Virus record (IMG/VR): IMGVR_UViG_3300040816_000283 | Location: 1-39,551 of that record | Source of the DNA: a virus | Length of the DNA stretch: 39,551 bases | Direction: 5' to 3' (one strand) | Shown here: one piece after another, positions 30,285 to 38,224 of the stretch | Numbering within the stretch: position 1 is the stretch's first letter | Layout: every line of letters starts with the position of its first letter | Notes under the pieces: model-generated | Databases searched by the model: none | Seen by the model: only the letters and a program-made list of their open reading frames with translations | What the model was told of the DNA's origin: nothing | Position numbers and translations under genes: made by a program

Positions 30285-31229
30285 TTATTTAAATTCAACA
30301 TTAGCCATGATCTCTGTGAGACATGCTGTAAGGTTAATCTCCTGGTCAGCCACGAATGCTGCTTTGTATTGATAGTCTGCAATGAGCAAAACCATTTGAG
30401 GAACGGATTTAATCTCAGGAAGTAATGAGTCAAAGATGTAACGGAAAATTCCTTGTGGATCTGTGTCCACATTGTTAGCAACCCACTGTCGCATCTTCTT
30501 CCAATCTTTGCCACGTAAAGAGTTAATCAACTCCTTAGTGTTTACTTCTGCAATGTTGCTGAGGATACCTTCGTCGATTATACCTGCCACAGAGTATCGC
30601 TGTAGTTCATTAATAACACGGCGATAGTCTGGGAAGTATTTAATTAGAAGTTCTGCTAAGACGTTTTCCTTAAACTCTACACCCTCATTGTTTAGGATAA
30701 CTTTCATACGATCCATGAACTTTGCTGCTAGCTTTGGTTTGTTACCATTGCCAGTTTTAAATTCAATAACCGTTGTCCTAGAATGTAAGGGAGAGATAAT
30801 TCGGTTCTTGTAGTTACAAGTAAAAATGAACCTACAATTCTCAGAGAATGTTTCAATAAAAGCACGTAAGGCAGGCTGTACTGAATCTTTATTCAAGTAG
30901 TCTGCTTCGTCAAGTATTACTACCTTAGTCTTACCCTCGAAACTAACTGCACTCGCGAACTGTTTAATTTTAGTCCTAAGTGTATCAATCTGACGACCCT
31001 CGTCCGAACCATTAATAATAATGTAGTCCGCACCAAGTTCTTCACACAGGGCTCTAGCTACTGTAGTCTTACCTGTACCTGCTGTTCCGCATAGTAACAG
31101 GTTAGGAACTTCTCCTTGTTTTAAGAACTGCGAAAAAGTATTTTTTGTGTCCTCGGGGAGAACACATTCTTCAATTGTTCTCGGACGATACTTTTCCACC
31201 CATAAGAATTTTTCTTGCACATTTTCCAT
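30285..31229 (-). CDS. 44: Clamp loader large subunit (T4 gp44-like AAA+ ATPase)
   Basis: A 314-residue AAA+ protein (T4 gp44 has 319). EKYRPRTIEECVLPED is the N-terminal clamp-loader signature. GTAGTGKT at 48-55 is Walker A and VVILDEADYL is Walker B (DEAD box). FIFTCNYKNRIISPLHSRTT holds sensor 1 and the arginine-finger region. Four copies with one gp62 load the gp45 clamp using ATP. The start has AAGGTGAGTT before ATG. It is separated from 45 by a peroxiredoxin and a 58-residue gene, an insertion into the T4 order. Confidence 0.96.
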   Translation of the reverse strand: MENVQEKFLWVEKYRPRTIEECVLPEDTKNTFSQFLKQGEVPNLLLCGTAGTGKTTVARALCEELGADYIIINGSDEGRQIDTLRTKIKQFASAVSFEGKTKVVILDEADYLNKDSVQPALRAFIETFSENCRFIFTCNYKNRIISPLHSRTTVIEFKTGNGNKPKLAAKFMDRMKVILNNEGVEFKENVLAELLIKYFPDYRRVINELQRYSVAGIIDEGILSNIAEVNTKELINSLRGKDWKKMRQWVANNVDTDPQGIFRYIFDSLLPEIKSVPQMVLLIADYQYKAAFVADQEINLTACLTEIMANVEFK

Positions 31230-31260
31230 AACTCACCTTAACCATAATATAATAAATAAT

Positions 31261-31866
31261 TTAAGAACCGAAACGTTCTTTAATATCGGCGCTGTCATCT
31301 AAGACTAGCTCGATATGTTTTCCCTCAGGCTCTACTGTGGCTTCGTCGTCGCCTGTAATAAAGTCATCGCCTCTGAGGAAGGCCAACACATTTTCAGGGG
31401 TAGAGATTTCATAAGGATCGTCGGCTGTATTGTGTCCGAATCCTTTCTCAATAAACCCTTGTTCAATCTCGCCATCGTTTACAACCATAGCGTATCTCCA
31501 AGAGCGTAGTCCAAATGTTACATGATCCTTTGCTACAGACATACCTAGACGATTAGTAAAAGCTACAGAACCATCTGGAATTGCCTTAACATTTTTAATG
31601 TCTAGACTTTCGAACCATGCGTTCATTACGAACGAATCATTTACAGATAAGCAATAAACTTCATCAATGCCATTCTCAATGAACTCGTTATAACGAATAT
31701 CAAACCCTGGGAGTTGGAAGTTAGAACACGTAGGAGTAAAGGCACCAGGCAGTGCGAATAAAACTACTCGCTTGCCTGAAAATACATCTTCACTCCTCAG
31801 AGTTTGCCATTCATTGTCAACTCTAGTTTGCCATTCAACGGCAGGAACTGCGGAAGAGAAAAACAT
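31261..31866 (-). CDS. Peroxiredoxin (Prx5 type)
   Basis: A 201-residue thiol peroxidase. VVLFALPGAFTPTCSNFQLP carries the Prx5 active-site pattern, with the peroxidatic cysteine C47 in PTCS. VYCLSVNDSFVMNAWFESL and IPDGSVAFTNRLGM are the next conserved stretches. FGLRSWRYAMVVNDGEIEQ contains the arginine that polarises the peroxide. The C-terminal 40 residues (GDDEATVEPEGKHIELVLDD) are an acidic extension. It would reduce hydrogen or alkyl peroxides in the infected cell. The start forms a TAATG overlap with the 58-residue gene. It sits between 45 and 44, so it is expressed with the replisome. Confidence 0.92.
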   Translation of the reverse strand: MFFSSAVPAVEWQTRVDNEWQTLRSEDVFSGKRVVLFALPGAFTPTCSNFQLPGFDIRYNEFIENGIDEVYCLSVNDSFVMNAWFESLDIKNVKAIPDGSVAFTNRLGMSVAKDHVTFGLRSWRYAMVVNDGEIEQGFIEKGFGHNTADDPYEISTPENVLAFLRGDDFITGDDEATVEPEGKHIELVLDDSADIKERFGS

Positions 31867-32042
31867 TATTCGTCACCTTCTTCAAATGGATCTAATTCAC
31901 CTTTAAGGATTTTCCTCATCATAGATAATGCGGCACCGTCTCTGTTAAAAATGTATTCAACATTCTCGCCATTTTTATCTACTTCAAGAATCCACCCGTT
32001 TGAGGCCTGCCTCAAAACAAAAGTCATTTTGTCGTTTTCCAT
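31866..32042 (-). CDS. 58-residue conserved-type small protein next to the clamp gene
   Basis: A short gene of 59 codons. The protein starts MENDKMTFVLRQASNGWILE and ends KGELDPFEEGDE. It looks like a small beta-sheet (FVLRQASNGWILEVDKNG) followed by a helix (AALSMMRKILK). Support is strong. The start has the exact leader GGAGTATATTATG found before gp45. The stop overlaps the peroxiredoxin start as TAATG. The gap of 191 bases between 31866 and 32057 has no other use. I recall small proteins of this shape next to gp45 in marine phages; the function is unknown. Confidence 0.8.
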   Translation of the reverse strand: MENDKMTFVLRQASNGWILEVDKNGENVEYIFNRDGAALSMMRKILKGELDPFEEGDE

Positions 32043-32056
32043 AATATACTCCTATA

Positions 32057-32713
32057 TTAGATCTCTGAAGAACGTTCCAAAGCCAACCAGTATTTTAAAT
32101 CGCTACTAGTGGATTGAAGGAACATGAATTTCTTCTGAGATAATGTTACTTTATAGGCTCCAGGGACAACTTTCAAGTTCTCAATCTGTAGTCTACAATC
32201 AAATTCGACACTAGCGTCTCCAATAACTTGCTTGAAGCTATTCGATTTAGGAGTGCTAGGGTCGCCTACAGTAAGTGTTACCTTACCATCGTTCGTTACA
32301 ACCGAGAGCATAGGCGCTCCAGTAATTGCGGCTGCTTTCATAATCATACCCAAGTCATCTGCAGACAAGTCGAAACTGTAGAAGTCGTCTACTTCAATTT
32401 GTTTATCAGGGGCGGATACAATAATGTTAGGGTCTGCATAAAAGTATTCAAACTTTGAGCTACCCTTAGATACTGTAATGGATTCGTCTCCAAAAGATAC
32501 TTCTTGATCTTCCATGAGAGTTAAGAGAGCCAACAATCCATTTAGATCATAGATTGCAAACTCTTTGTCAAAAGTTTCTGATACTTCTGCTCGAGCAAAG
32601 ATGTTCTTTCCAGTACTGATAGTAGAAAGAACATTTCCTTGTCGAACTAAAATATTAGAATTGACGGTTGCGAAATTCTTGAGAATGTCAAGAGTTGATT
32701 TCGATATTTTCAT
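32057..32713 (-). CDS. 45: Sliding clamp, DNA polymerase accessory protein (T4 gp45-like)
   Basis: A 218-residue protein (T4 gp45 has 228). MKISKSTLDILKNFATVNSN is nearly the T4 N-terminus (MKLSKDTTALLKNFATINS). FAIYDLNGLLALLTLMEDQE and VPGAYKVTLSQKKFMFLQST also follow T4. It forms a trimeric ring that tethers gp43 to DNA and, in T4, also activates late transcription with gp33 and gp55. ATG 32711-32713 is chosen with GGAG six bases upstream; the frame above it begins with a TTG. The early promoter at 32743-32771 directly controls it and the genes below. Confidence 0.95.
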   Translation of the reverse strand: MKISKSTLDILKNFATVNSNILVRQGNVLSTISTGKNIFARAEVSETFDKEFAIYDLNGLLALLTLMEDQEVSFGDESITVSKGSSKFEYFYADPNIIVSAPDKQIEVDDFYSFDLSADDLGMIMKAAAITGAPMLSVVTNDGKVTLTVGDPSTPKSNSFKQVIGDASVEFDCRLQIENLKVVPGAYKVTLSQKKFMFLQSTSSDLKYWLALERSSEI

Positions 32714-32742
32714 AATATACTCCAATTGTTTTATGTCCGTGT

Positions 32743-32771
32743 ATTATACGGACTTTCATGATAAATGTCAA
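32743..32771 (-). promoter_or_regulatory. Early sigma70-like promoter for the clamp operon
   Basis: Minus-strand TTGACA (32766-32771), 17-base spacer, TATAAT (32743-32748), both perfect. The leader to the gp45 ATG is about 23 bases. Confidence 0.92.
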
Positions 32772-32788
32772 GTACGAGTTGTACCGTT

Positions 32789-33115
32789 TTAGCTAGGGGT
32801 GTGTTCTACACCGTTCACAAAAATTTCAATGGTGACACCGTCAGATTCGCCACGCTGTTTAATATCTTGTAAAATATCTGTACCGCCATTTGCTTCAATA
32901 GCAGTCAGGTATGTTTGAAAAGTTTCTTGATTTTCTGCGGTGAGAACTGCTTCTGCAACGGTTCCATCTTCATTCACATTGTAAGTCAGATCAATTCCGT
33001 GCGTTGTCAATAGGGAGCGTCTTTCGATATCCCAATCCGCTTGTTCAGCCGTAGCGGTTGGAAAGTCAACCAATACATTAGGGCGGGTGTATTTGTAGGT
33101 TACTACATGAGCCAT
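32789..33115 (-). CDS. Hypothetical protein upstream of the clamp operon
   Basis: A 108-residue acidic protein (MAHVVTYKYTRPNVLVDFPT at the start). It is predicted as an alternating beta/helix fold (VTYKYTRPN, DLTYNVNEDGTVAEAVLTAE, TIEIFVNGVEHT). I have a weak memory of similar small proteins in marine phages but cannot assign a function. A TATAAATA octamer 37-44 bases upstream suggests late expression, unlike the clamp operon that follows. Confidence 0.6.
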   Translation of the reverse strand: MAHVVTYKYTRPNVLVDFPTATAEQADWDIERRSLLTTHGIDLTYNVNEDGTVAEAVLTAENQETFQTYLTAIEANGGTDILQDIKQRGESDGVTIEIFVNGVEHTPS

Positions 33116-33140
33116 TTTTAATCTCCGATTAGGTTATAAA

Positions 33141-33443
33141 TTACTTACCACTATTTATAAGATTTTTCTTATTGACATCATGGACATGGAGTGCAATTAT
33201 ACCGTAGTGGATAACCTTCATCAAGTCCTTTCGCCAATCTTCTTCGGTTCCTTTATTGCCGTACCGTTGGGCATACTTTAAGACATTTCCAATACAAAAA
33301 CCCTCACCGTGTCCGCCATCAATGATGAACTCGGTTGCTTGATATTTGTTTTGTGAATAATGCTGACTATAAGTCGCATCAATATAGTCTTTGATTTCTT
33401 TAAGGGCTTCTCCCTCGTTATATTTATACTGCGGCTGCTTCAT
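33141..33443 (-). CDS. DUF3310 (SaV-like) protein
   Basis: A 100-residue protein. EFIIDGGHGEGFCIGNVLKY, followed by AQRYGNKGTEEDWRKDLMKV and IHYGIIAL, matches the DUF3310 pattern. That pattern is F-I, G-x-x-F-x-x-G-N-x-x-K-Y-x-x-R, K-G, D-L-x-K-A-x-x-Y. The family is common in phages of many hosts. Some annotations call it a nucleotide kinase, but it has no P-loop and I would not use that name. It starts inside the last codons of the preceding gene, with an overlap of 20 bases. Confidence 0.75.
   Translation of the reverse strand: MKQPQYKYNEGEALKEIKDYIDATYSQHYSQNKYQATEFIIDGGHGEGFCIGNVLKYAQRYGNKGTEEDWRKDLMKVIHYGIIALHVHDVNKKNLINSGK
33152..33159 (-). promoter_or_regulatory. T4-type late promoter octamer
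   Basis: Minus-strand TATAAATA at the end of the DUF3310-like gene, 37-44 bases before the ATG at 33115. Confidence 0.6.
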
Positions 33444-33957
33444 CTTTTAACCTCAAATAAGTCATTAATATGTATTGGTCCTCGTCCGCGGGGGCAATAC
33501 TGTATTCATAAAGCCAAGCGTAAGGGAATACCGTTAGATACCCCTGTACCTGCTGTGTCTCTATTCCTGCGTGTTCAAATTTTATGTTACCACCTGAGAC
33601 AGTGTTTAGATGATACATCATTGCTAAGCGTCTCTTAGGGGTTCCATAATTATCAAAGAATACTTTAGCACCCTCTCCCTTTGGTATTTTAGTTACCACC
33701 ACGTGCTCAATCTCAGAACTTCTAAGCCTAAGAGAATTGACTACATACTGTGGTACTAGTGCCGAATAGGACCCAACAGAGGAGAGTATAGGGGCGCTAA
33801 GATTTGTCCTAAATTTACTATCCACATCTGAGAACAATAAGCACCCATTATGTGAATGATGATTTTGTGGATTCTCTTCCATTAACTTAATGGTCTCCCG
33901 GCACAAATCGTCCGGGAGACCTTCGTCAAAGTATTTGATGTAATTAGAAAGTAACAT
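33424..33957 (-). CDS. 2OG-oxygenase-like protein lacking the iron ligands
   Basis: A 177-residue protein; the ATG at 33955-33957 has AGGTGAAG directly before it. Segment order resembles a prolyl-hydroxylase fold. FDEGLPDDLCRETIKLMEEN is the opening helix, and VVVTKIPKGEGAKVFFDNYG stands where the HxD motif would be. LAMMYHLNTVSGGNIKFEHA is the central strand with the GG turn, and GYLTVFPYAWLYEYSIAPAD the second ligand region. The first ligand His appears to be Phe (F-F-D) and the second a Tyr, so the iron site is not conserved and catalysis is doubtful. It may be a degenerate relative with a structural or binding role. It overlaps the CobS-like gene end by 14 bases. Confidence 0.5.
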   Translation of the reverse strand: MLLSNYIKYFDEGLPDDLCRETIKLMEENPQNHHSHNGCLLFSDVDSKFRTNLSAPILSSVGSYSALVPQYVVNSLRLRSSEIEHVVVTKIPKGEGAKVFFDNYGTPKRRLAMMYHLNTVSGGNIKFEHAGIETQQVQGYLTVFPYAWLYEYSIAPADEDQYILMTYLRLKDEAAAV

Positions 33958-35140
33958 CTTCACCTGCATCAACTACTTCTTCCGTCGCTACTTCTTCAGT
34001 AACTTCGGGCTGTGCCGCAGGGTCGACCTTTGAGTACAAGTCAACAAACGCTGCCTTTGTATCTTCATCGAACCTGTTGACACATAATTGTACAGCCTTG
34101 AGCTTATCACCGAACATCGCGAATGCGTTAACAATGTGTTCAAGCCTACGCGTGCTAACCAACTCGTCAATGGCGCCTTCGAAGTAAGTCTTACGAATGA
34201 CCTCGGACCATGTTACTAGGTGAGTAGCAAACTCTTCGTCTGTACAATTTGCTTTAGCCATTTTATTGAGAACAATCTTTTTCTCAGTGGCTGCTGTAGG
34301 GTATTCCTGCTCTACGGTGATTGCGAATCTCTCCAGGAACGCCTCGTCCAAAAGTTGGGCGCTGATGAACTTTCCGTCATCTGAGCCTTTGCCTTTTGTA
34401 TTAGCCGTTGCCACAACCGTGAACCCGGGAGCAGGAATAACAGTCTCGCCGTTCTTCTTGTTAAAGTAAGATTTGCCTTCAAGTATGGCCTGGAGGCACA
34501 TGAGCTTGTTGGATCCTCTGTCTACTTCATCAAGGATAAGTACCGCGCCACGTTTCATGGCGGTGAGGACCGGTCCTTCTCTATAAACGACGTTACCGTC
34601 AACTAGTGTATTTCCACCGATCAAATCGTCTTCGTCGGTTTCAATACTAATATTTACACGAATCGCCTCACGTTTTAGATTCGCACATACTTGTTCAACC
34701 ATCGTAGTCTTACCATTACCTGATAATCCTGAGATGAATATTGGATAGAACATTGGAGACTGAAGAACTTTCTTCAAATCTCGATAGAAGCCAAAGGGCA
34801 CAAACGTGCTGTCTTTGACTGGGATTAAATTTTCTATATCCACGTTTAACTTTGCCTGTGTTAGGACCTTGGCTTCAGGAGTCTCGACTACCATCACTGG
34901 AGTCTTTGGAACTACCTGCATCTGAGTCTTTTGGATTGGCGCCATGTTTCCTTGAAACATACTTGCCAAATTGTAAAGTCCTCGAGACACTTTCCAATCG
35001 TCTTTGTTAACAATCCAGGACGGAAAGGGTTGTCCTAGTTCTTCGGCAGTCTTTAGGATATCAATCCTTTTGAACTGTCCGTTTTGAGTATCCTTTTCTT
35101 TCAATGCCGATACCAACTGCTCTCGTTCTAATGTCATCAT
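33944..35140 (-). CDS. CobS / MoxR-like AAA+ ATPase
   Basis: A 398-residue AAA+ protein. GLSGNGKT at about 138-145 is Walker A. RGAVLILDEVDRGSNKLMCL near 197-216 carries Walker B (LDEVDR). FTVVATANTKGKG is sensor 1, and the LLDEAFLERF part has the arginine finger. The order fits the CobS / MoxR group, known in cobaltochelatase and in MoxR-VWA chaperone systems. CobS-like genes are widespread in marine T4-like phages. The true role is probably with the VWA protein encoded at 35948-38191 rather than in cobalt insertion. An N-terminal 100-residue domain (FKRIDILKTAEELGQPFPSW) and an acidic tail flank the core. The start has AGGACTATATT before ATG, and an early promoter lies 48 bases upstream. 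Confidence 0.88.
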   Translation of the reverse strand: MMTLEREQLVSALKEKDTQNGQFKRIDILKTAEELGQPFPSWIVNKDDWKVSRGLYNLASMFQGNMAPIQKTQMQVVPKTPVMVVETPEAKVLTQAKLNVDIENLIPVKDSTFVPFGFYRDLKKVLQSPMFYPIFISGLSGNGKTTMVEQVCANLKREAIRVNISIETDEDDLIGGNTLVDGNVVYREGPVLTAMKRGAVLILDEVDRGSNKLMCLQAILEGKSYFNKKNGETVIPAPGFTVVATANTKGKGSDDGKFISAQLLDEAFLERFAITVEQEYPTAATEKKIVLNKMAKANCTDEEFATHLVTWSEVIRKTYFEGAIDELVSTRRLEHIVNAFAMFGDKLKAVQLCVNRFDEDTKAAFVDLYSKVDPAAQPEVTEEVATEEVVDAGEDVTF

Positions 35141-35187
35141 AATATAGTCCTCACTATTTTTAAGTTGTTTTTTCATTTTATACAAGT

Positions 35188-35216
35188 ATTATACAGCCTA
35201 TTTTTTCAAAAGTCAA
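35188..35216 (-). promoter_or_regulatory. Early sigma70-like promoter with shared upstream module
   Basis: Minus-strand TTGACT (35211-35216), 17-base spacer, TATAAT (35188-35193), followed by the ATACTTGTAT palindrome (35180-35189). Upstream are the same module as at 10401 and 38248 and further A-runs. Confidence 0.92.
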
Positions 35217-35267
35217 GCAAAAAACGCACTTTTTTTCACTTTTTTTCAACTCTTTTGCCATATAATA

Positions 35268-35951
35268 TCAATAACTTAGGCCCTTACCTAACATTCCACC
35301 CGTTTTATCTTCCGGATATTCCGTCGCAAACTCTAATTGCTCTACCAAACGTTCGTATACCTTAATCTCAGGACGCAAGTAACGGAACAAATCCATTCTA
35401 TAATTAGGGTATTCTAGAGCCTCTTCAACTGCTGCTAGAACTTTAGGATCACTTTCGTTTCTTGTTTCAACTTGTGAATAACCCAGCTGGGTTAATAGTG
35501 TGTTCATTTGTTTTAAGTGAACTATCTTACAATTCTCAGGAACTACAAACCTATCTAGCCAGTTTGAGGTATGTACATCTCGCAATCCCCAATTATTAGA
35601 ATTATTATGATTGACCTGGAACTTAATGTAATGATCCCAAAAGGAAGGGTCTCTTAAGATCGGCATTGAGACGAGATGGTTATGCAACTCTAGGTTACTG
35701 AACTTCTCTTTTTCCTGTGGGCCCAACATTAACCTCGAGACAGAGTATGTCCTATTTGATATCAAGCCACTGACATACCTTTCATAAGGGTGTCGGATAA
35801 GCATCCACTTCTGTTTCTTACCAGGCTCTAAATCTAAGTAAGAACCAGAGTTTATACCCTTGATATATCTTAAGGTTGATGTCCCTACTTTTGGAGCAGA
35901 GATTATGACATTATTTTTATCGTTAAAAATATCCAACGGTTTTGGAATCAT
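35268..35951 (-). CDS. Sulfotransferase-like protein
   Basis: A 227-residue protein with the two PAPS-binding signatures of cytosolic or Golgi-type sulfotransferases. SAPKVGTSTLRYI at 18-30 is the 5'-phosphosulfate loop. WMLIRHPYERYVSGL at 49-63 is the 3'-phosphate motif RxPxxRxxSG (R53, R58, S61). KIVHLKQMNTLLTQLG fits the later conserved part. It would transfer sulfate from PAPS to a hydroxyl or amine on a sugar, protein or small molecule. The substrate is unknown. It overlaps the CobT-like stop as ATGA and lies between the CobT-like and CobS-like genes. A gap of 127 bases holding the CobS promoter follows it. Confidence 0.8.
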   Translation of the reverse strand: MIPKPLDIFNDKNNVIISAPKVGTSTLRYIKGINSGSYLDLEPGKKQKWMLIRHPYERYVSGLISNRTYSVSRLMLGPQEKEKFSNLELHNHLVSMPILRDPSFWDHYIKFQVNHNNSNNWGLRDVHTSNWLDRFVVPENCKIVHLKQMNTLLTQLGYSQVETRNESDPKVLAAVEEALEYPNYRMDLFRYLRPEIKVYERLVEQLEFATEYPEDKTGGMLGKGLSY

Positions 35952-38191
35952 GCTACCATATCCATAAACTTGCTTAGGAACACTCGCTTCTGAACCTTAC
36001 CTGAGTTGAACTTCTTAAAGCCTCGGAGTAGGTCGCCCTTCTTGTTAGAGTTAACTTCTAGGACATCTTCATCAATACCTAACTTCTTACCGTTAACTAG
36101 GAAACGAGCATCGTAGCCTACCTGATCTTGAATCATCAAGACACCATCTCGTCTAAAGGTTTTCATGTATTGTCCATCTTCAAAGGAGCACCAGCTAAAA
36201 CCGCTATTGTATTGTTGGGTTGATTCAAACTCGTAGGTTACATTTCGAGTTGAGCCACCTTCCATTAAGTAGTAATTGATCGCTGAGGATCCTGTAGTCA
36301 ACTTGAACATTTCAACTAGGAGAAGAGTGTTATAATTTCTATCTCTGCCTCGAACGTTTTTGCCGCCACCAACAATCAATTGCTTGTGTCTGAATACGGT
36401 TTTCTCATCGTGTCGTAAACCTTTACTCCAAATACGCTCATCTTCAAACGTTGATTGCTCCCAATACTCCACGCTATCTGTGGCTCCACCATCAGTTAGG
36501 AACAGTGTATTCATTATCTCTACATTGTTAGCCTTGCGGAAGTCTTTCACAATCTGCATTGCCATTATCAAAGTATGGTTGAGATTAGTTCCACCTAGTT
36601 GATAGTTTCTGTTCTCAACCTGCCACCATTCGTTTTCATAACGGTTGTATGATGAACGTTGGTTAAAGTATTCTGCATAACATAACAAGTGCTTCATCGC
36701 AGATTCAGTCTGAGTCTTATTCCATGAACCTGAGAACAAATGACGGAGCATCATGTCTTCTTTTTGTAGGGCAAATTGTCCTGGAATCCTTTGAGTTTCT
36801 ACGGCGCCATATTCGCTGCTAGTCGTAAACCCATAAACCTCAAACGGAATATTGACTTTCTTACAAAACAACACCTGAGTCAACAGCTGTTCAATTGTGC
36901 CTGCCATGTTACCAGACATACTGCCTGACATATCAATAAACATACACATACCGTGGTTTTTACCGTTGGGCACAACCGTTGTCTGTTTGAAGAGATCTTC
37001 TGTTATCTTGTAAGCCCAAAGCTTGTCCTCGTTCAACTTACCTGTTTTAGAAATCTTTGCCTTAGACATCTGTGTTGCTTTACGCTTCATCTCGAATTGC
37101 TGAACCATATGATTAACAACCGAGTTATTTTTTGCCTTGAATGTTGAGAGTAGTTCAGTTGCTACCAGCTCTGTATCTTTAGCAGCGTCTGCATAATAGT
37201 CTGGCATAATCTTGAAACTCTTGTTCAAGCCTGTGTACATCTCGCGCGCTGGGACTACATACTTTTTCCAGTCCTTAACCTCAGGGATGTCTATGTAAAC
37301 CGGTGCCAAGCTATCTAAAGCTACCAACTTCTTTTCGTTTTTTCGGAAAGCTTGATCTGTGATTGACATCTCGCCGTCGCTTTCCATAAACTCGTCTAAC
37401 AAGTCCTGGGCAGTTGACTCGCCTTCTTCGGATTCTTCGGATTCTTCTTCATCATCTGAGTCTGAAGAGCTGTTGCCTGATTGATTTGTTTCTTCGGATT
37501 CTTCTTCGTCATCCTCCTGTTCATCATCTGAGCTAGGAGGAGGGGGAGGAGGAGTATCCATTTCATCGTCGTCTTCGAAGTCCTCGTCTGAGTCTTGAGG
37601 AACATACTGTTGCTGTTCCTTCATTTCTTCGGCTTCTTTTTGAGAGTTGCCATACAACTCTTGAGCTAACTGCTCAACGTCTGCCCATGTCTCAGTTTTT
37701 GCTACACGGTCTACGAATACTTGTTCTTCGTCTGTAAAATTAATGCCTAGGAGAGAACCTACTTTAAAGTGAAGATTGATTCTGTCAATTAGTGGAAGTT
37801 CGTTAACGTCTAAATCCTTAACACCAAAAAAGTCTCGGGCAAAAAGTTCTCGGTAACCACCGTAGAAACTTTTAACTAGTCCAGGATAACGTTCTTTTAC
37901 TTTACGCTCGATACGAGCATCTTCTACAATGTTGAGGAAGCCTTTGAGCTTGGGGTCTTTAGAAACTGAATCGTGCCAGCCTTCCTCAGGAGTCTCTAAA
38001 CCGTGTCCGACTTCGTGTCCTACTAAGAGGTCATAAAGATCAGGGGAGATGTCTTTCCATTGGGGGAGGAGGATCTTTCGATTCTTAAGGTCAAATGCTG
38101 CTGTTGGAATGTTGGCGTGTTCTACCTGAACATTCTCCGTCGCTAGCAGTTTTGCTAGTATCGACTTTTGGTTGTTTATTTGTATCGTCAT
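35948..38191 (-). CDS. CobT-like protein: HExxH domain, acidic linker, VWA domain
   Basis: A 747-residue protein in three parts. Residues about 30-130 hold LLVGHEVGHGLETPEEGWHD, with H59-E60-V-G-H63 as a zincin-type HExxH motif. Residues about 207-265 are an acidic, Ser/Pro-rich linker with a PPPPPP run. Residues about 415-620 form a von Willebrand factor A domain. It has FIDMSGSMSG (MIDAS DxSxS), a later conserved Thr (LGGTNLNH), and TLFLTDGGAT. CobT and other VWA partners of MoxR/CobS ATPases have this organisation. The pair may act as a chaperone or disassembly machine on virion or host complexes. GAGGAC lies before the ATG, with an early promoter at 38225-38253. Confidence 0.85.
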   Translation of the reverse strand: MTIQINNQKSILAKLLATENVQVEHANIPTAAFDLKNRKILLPQWKDISPDLYDLLVGHEVGHGLETPEEGWHDSVSKDPKLKGFLNIVEDARIERKVKERYPGLVKSFYGGYRELFARDFFGVKDLDVNELPLIDRINLHFKVGSLLGINFTDEEQVFVDRVAKTETWADVEQLAQELYGNSQKEAEEMKEQQQYVPQDSDEDFEDDDEMDTPPPPPPSSDDEQEDDEEESEETNQSGNSSSDSDDEEESEESEEGESTAQDLLDEFMESDGEMSITDQAFRKNEKKLVALDSLAPVYIDIPEVKDWKKYVVPAREMYTGLNKSFKIMPDYYADAAKDTELVATELLSTFKAKNNSVVNHMVQQFEMKRKATQMSKAKISKTGKLNEDKLWAYKITEDLFKQTTVVPNGKNHGMCMFIDMSGSMSGNMAGTIEQLLTQVLFCKKVNIPFEVYGFTTSSEYGAVETQRIPGQFALQKEDMMLRHLFSGSWNKTQTESAMKHLLCYAEYFNQRSSYNRYENEWWQVENRNYQLGGTNLNHTLIMAMQIVKDFRKANNVEIMNTLFLTDGGATDSVEYWEQSTFEDERIWSKGLRHDEKTVFRHKQLIVGGGKNVRGRDRNYNTLLLVEMFKLTTGSSAINYYLMEGGSTRNVTYEFESTQQYNSGFSWCSFEDGQYMKTFRRDGVLMIQDQVGYDARFLVNGKKLGIDEDVLEVNSNKKGDLLRGFKKFNSGKVQKRVFLSKFMDMVA

Positions 38192-38224
38192 TAAAAGTCC
38201 TCACTTTTATTAATTTATACAAGT

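Noticed and set aside
33421-33428. TATAAATA octamer near the start of the DUF3310-like gene
   Set aside because: It lies after that gene's ATG and encodes part of YKYN, so it cannot drive that gene, and the following gene has a better octamer at 33152.
33944-35140. Reading the CobS-like protein as a real cobaltochelatase subunit
   Set aside because: Only the AAA+ and VWA partners are present, with no CobN-like large subunit or other B12 biosynthesis gene, so a MoxR-VWA machine is the safer view.
37396-37605. Repeated-looking Lys/Thr-rich open frame and a GA-rich repeat region in the CobT-like gene
   Set aside because: It is the out-of-frame reading of the acidic Glu/Asp/Ser and poly-Pro linker; the low-complexity DNA follows from the protein.
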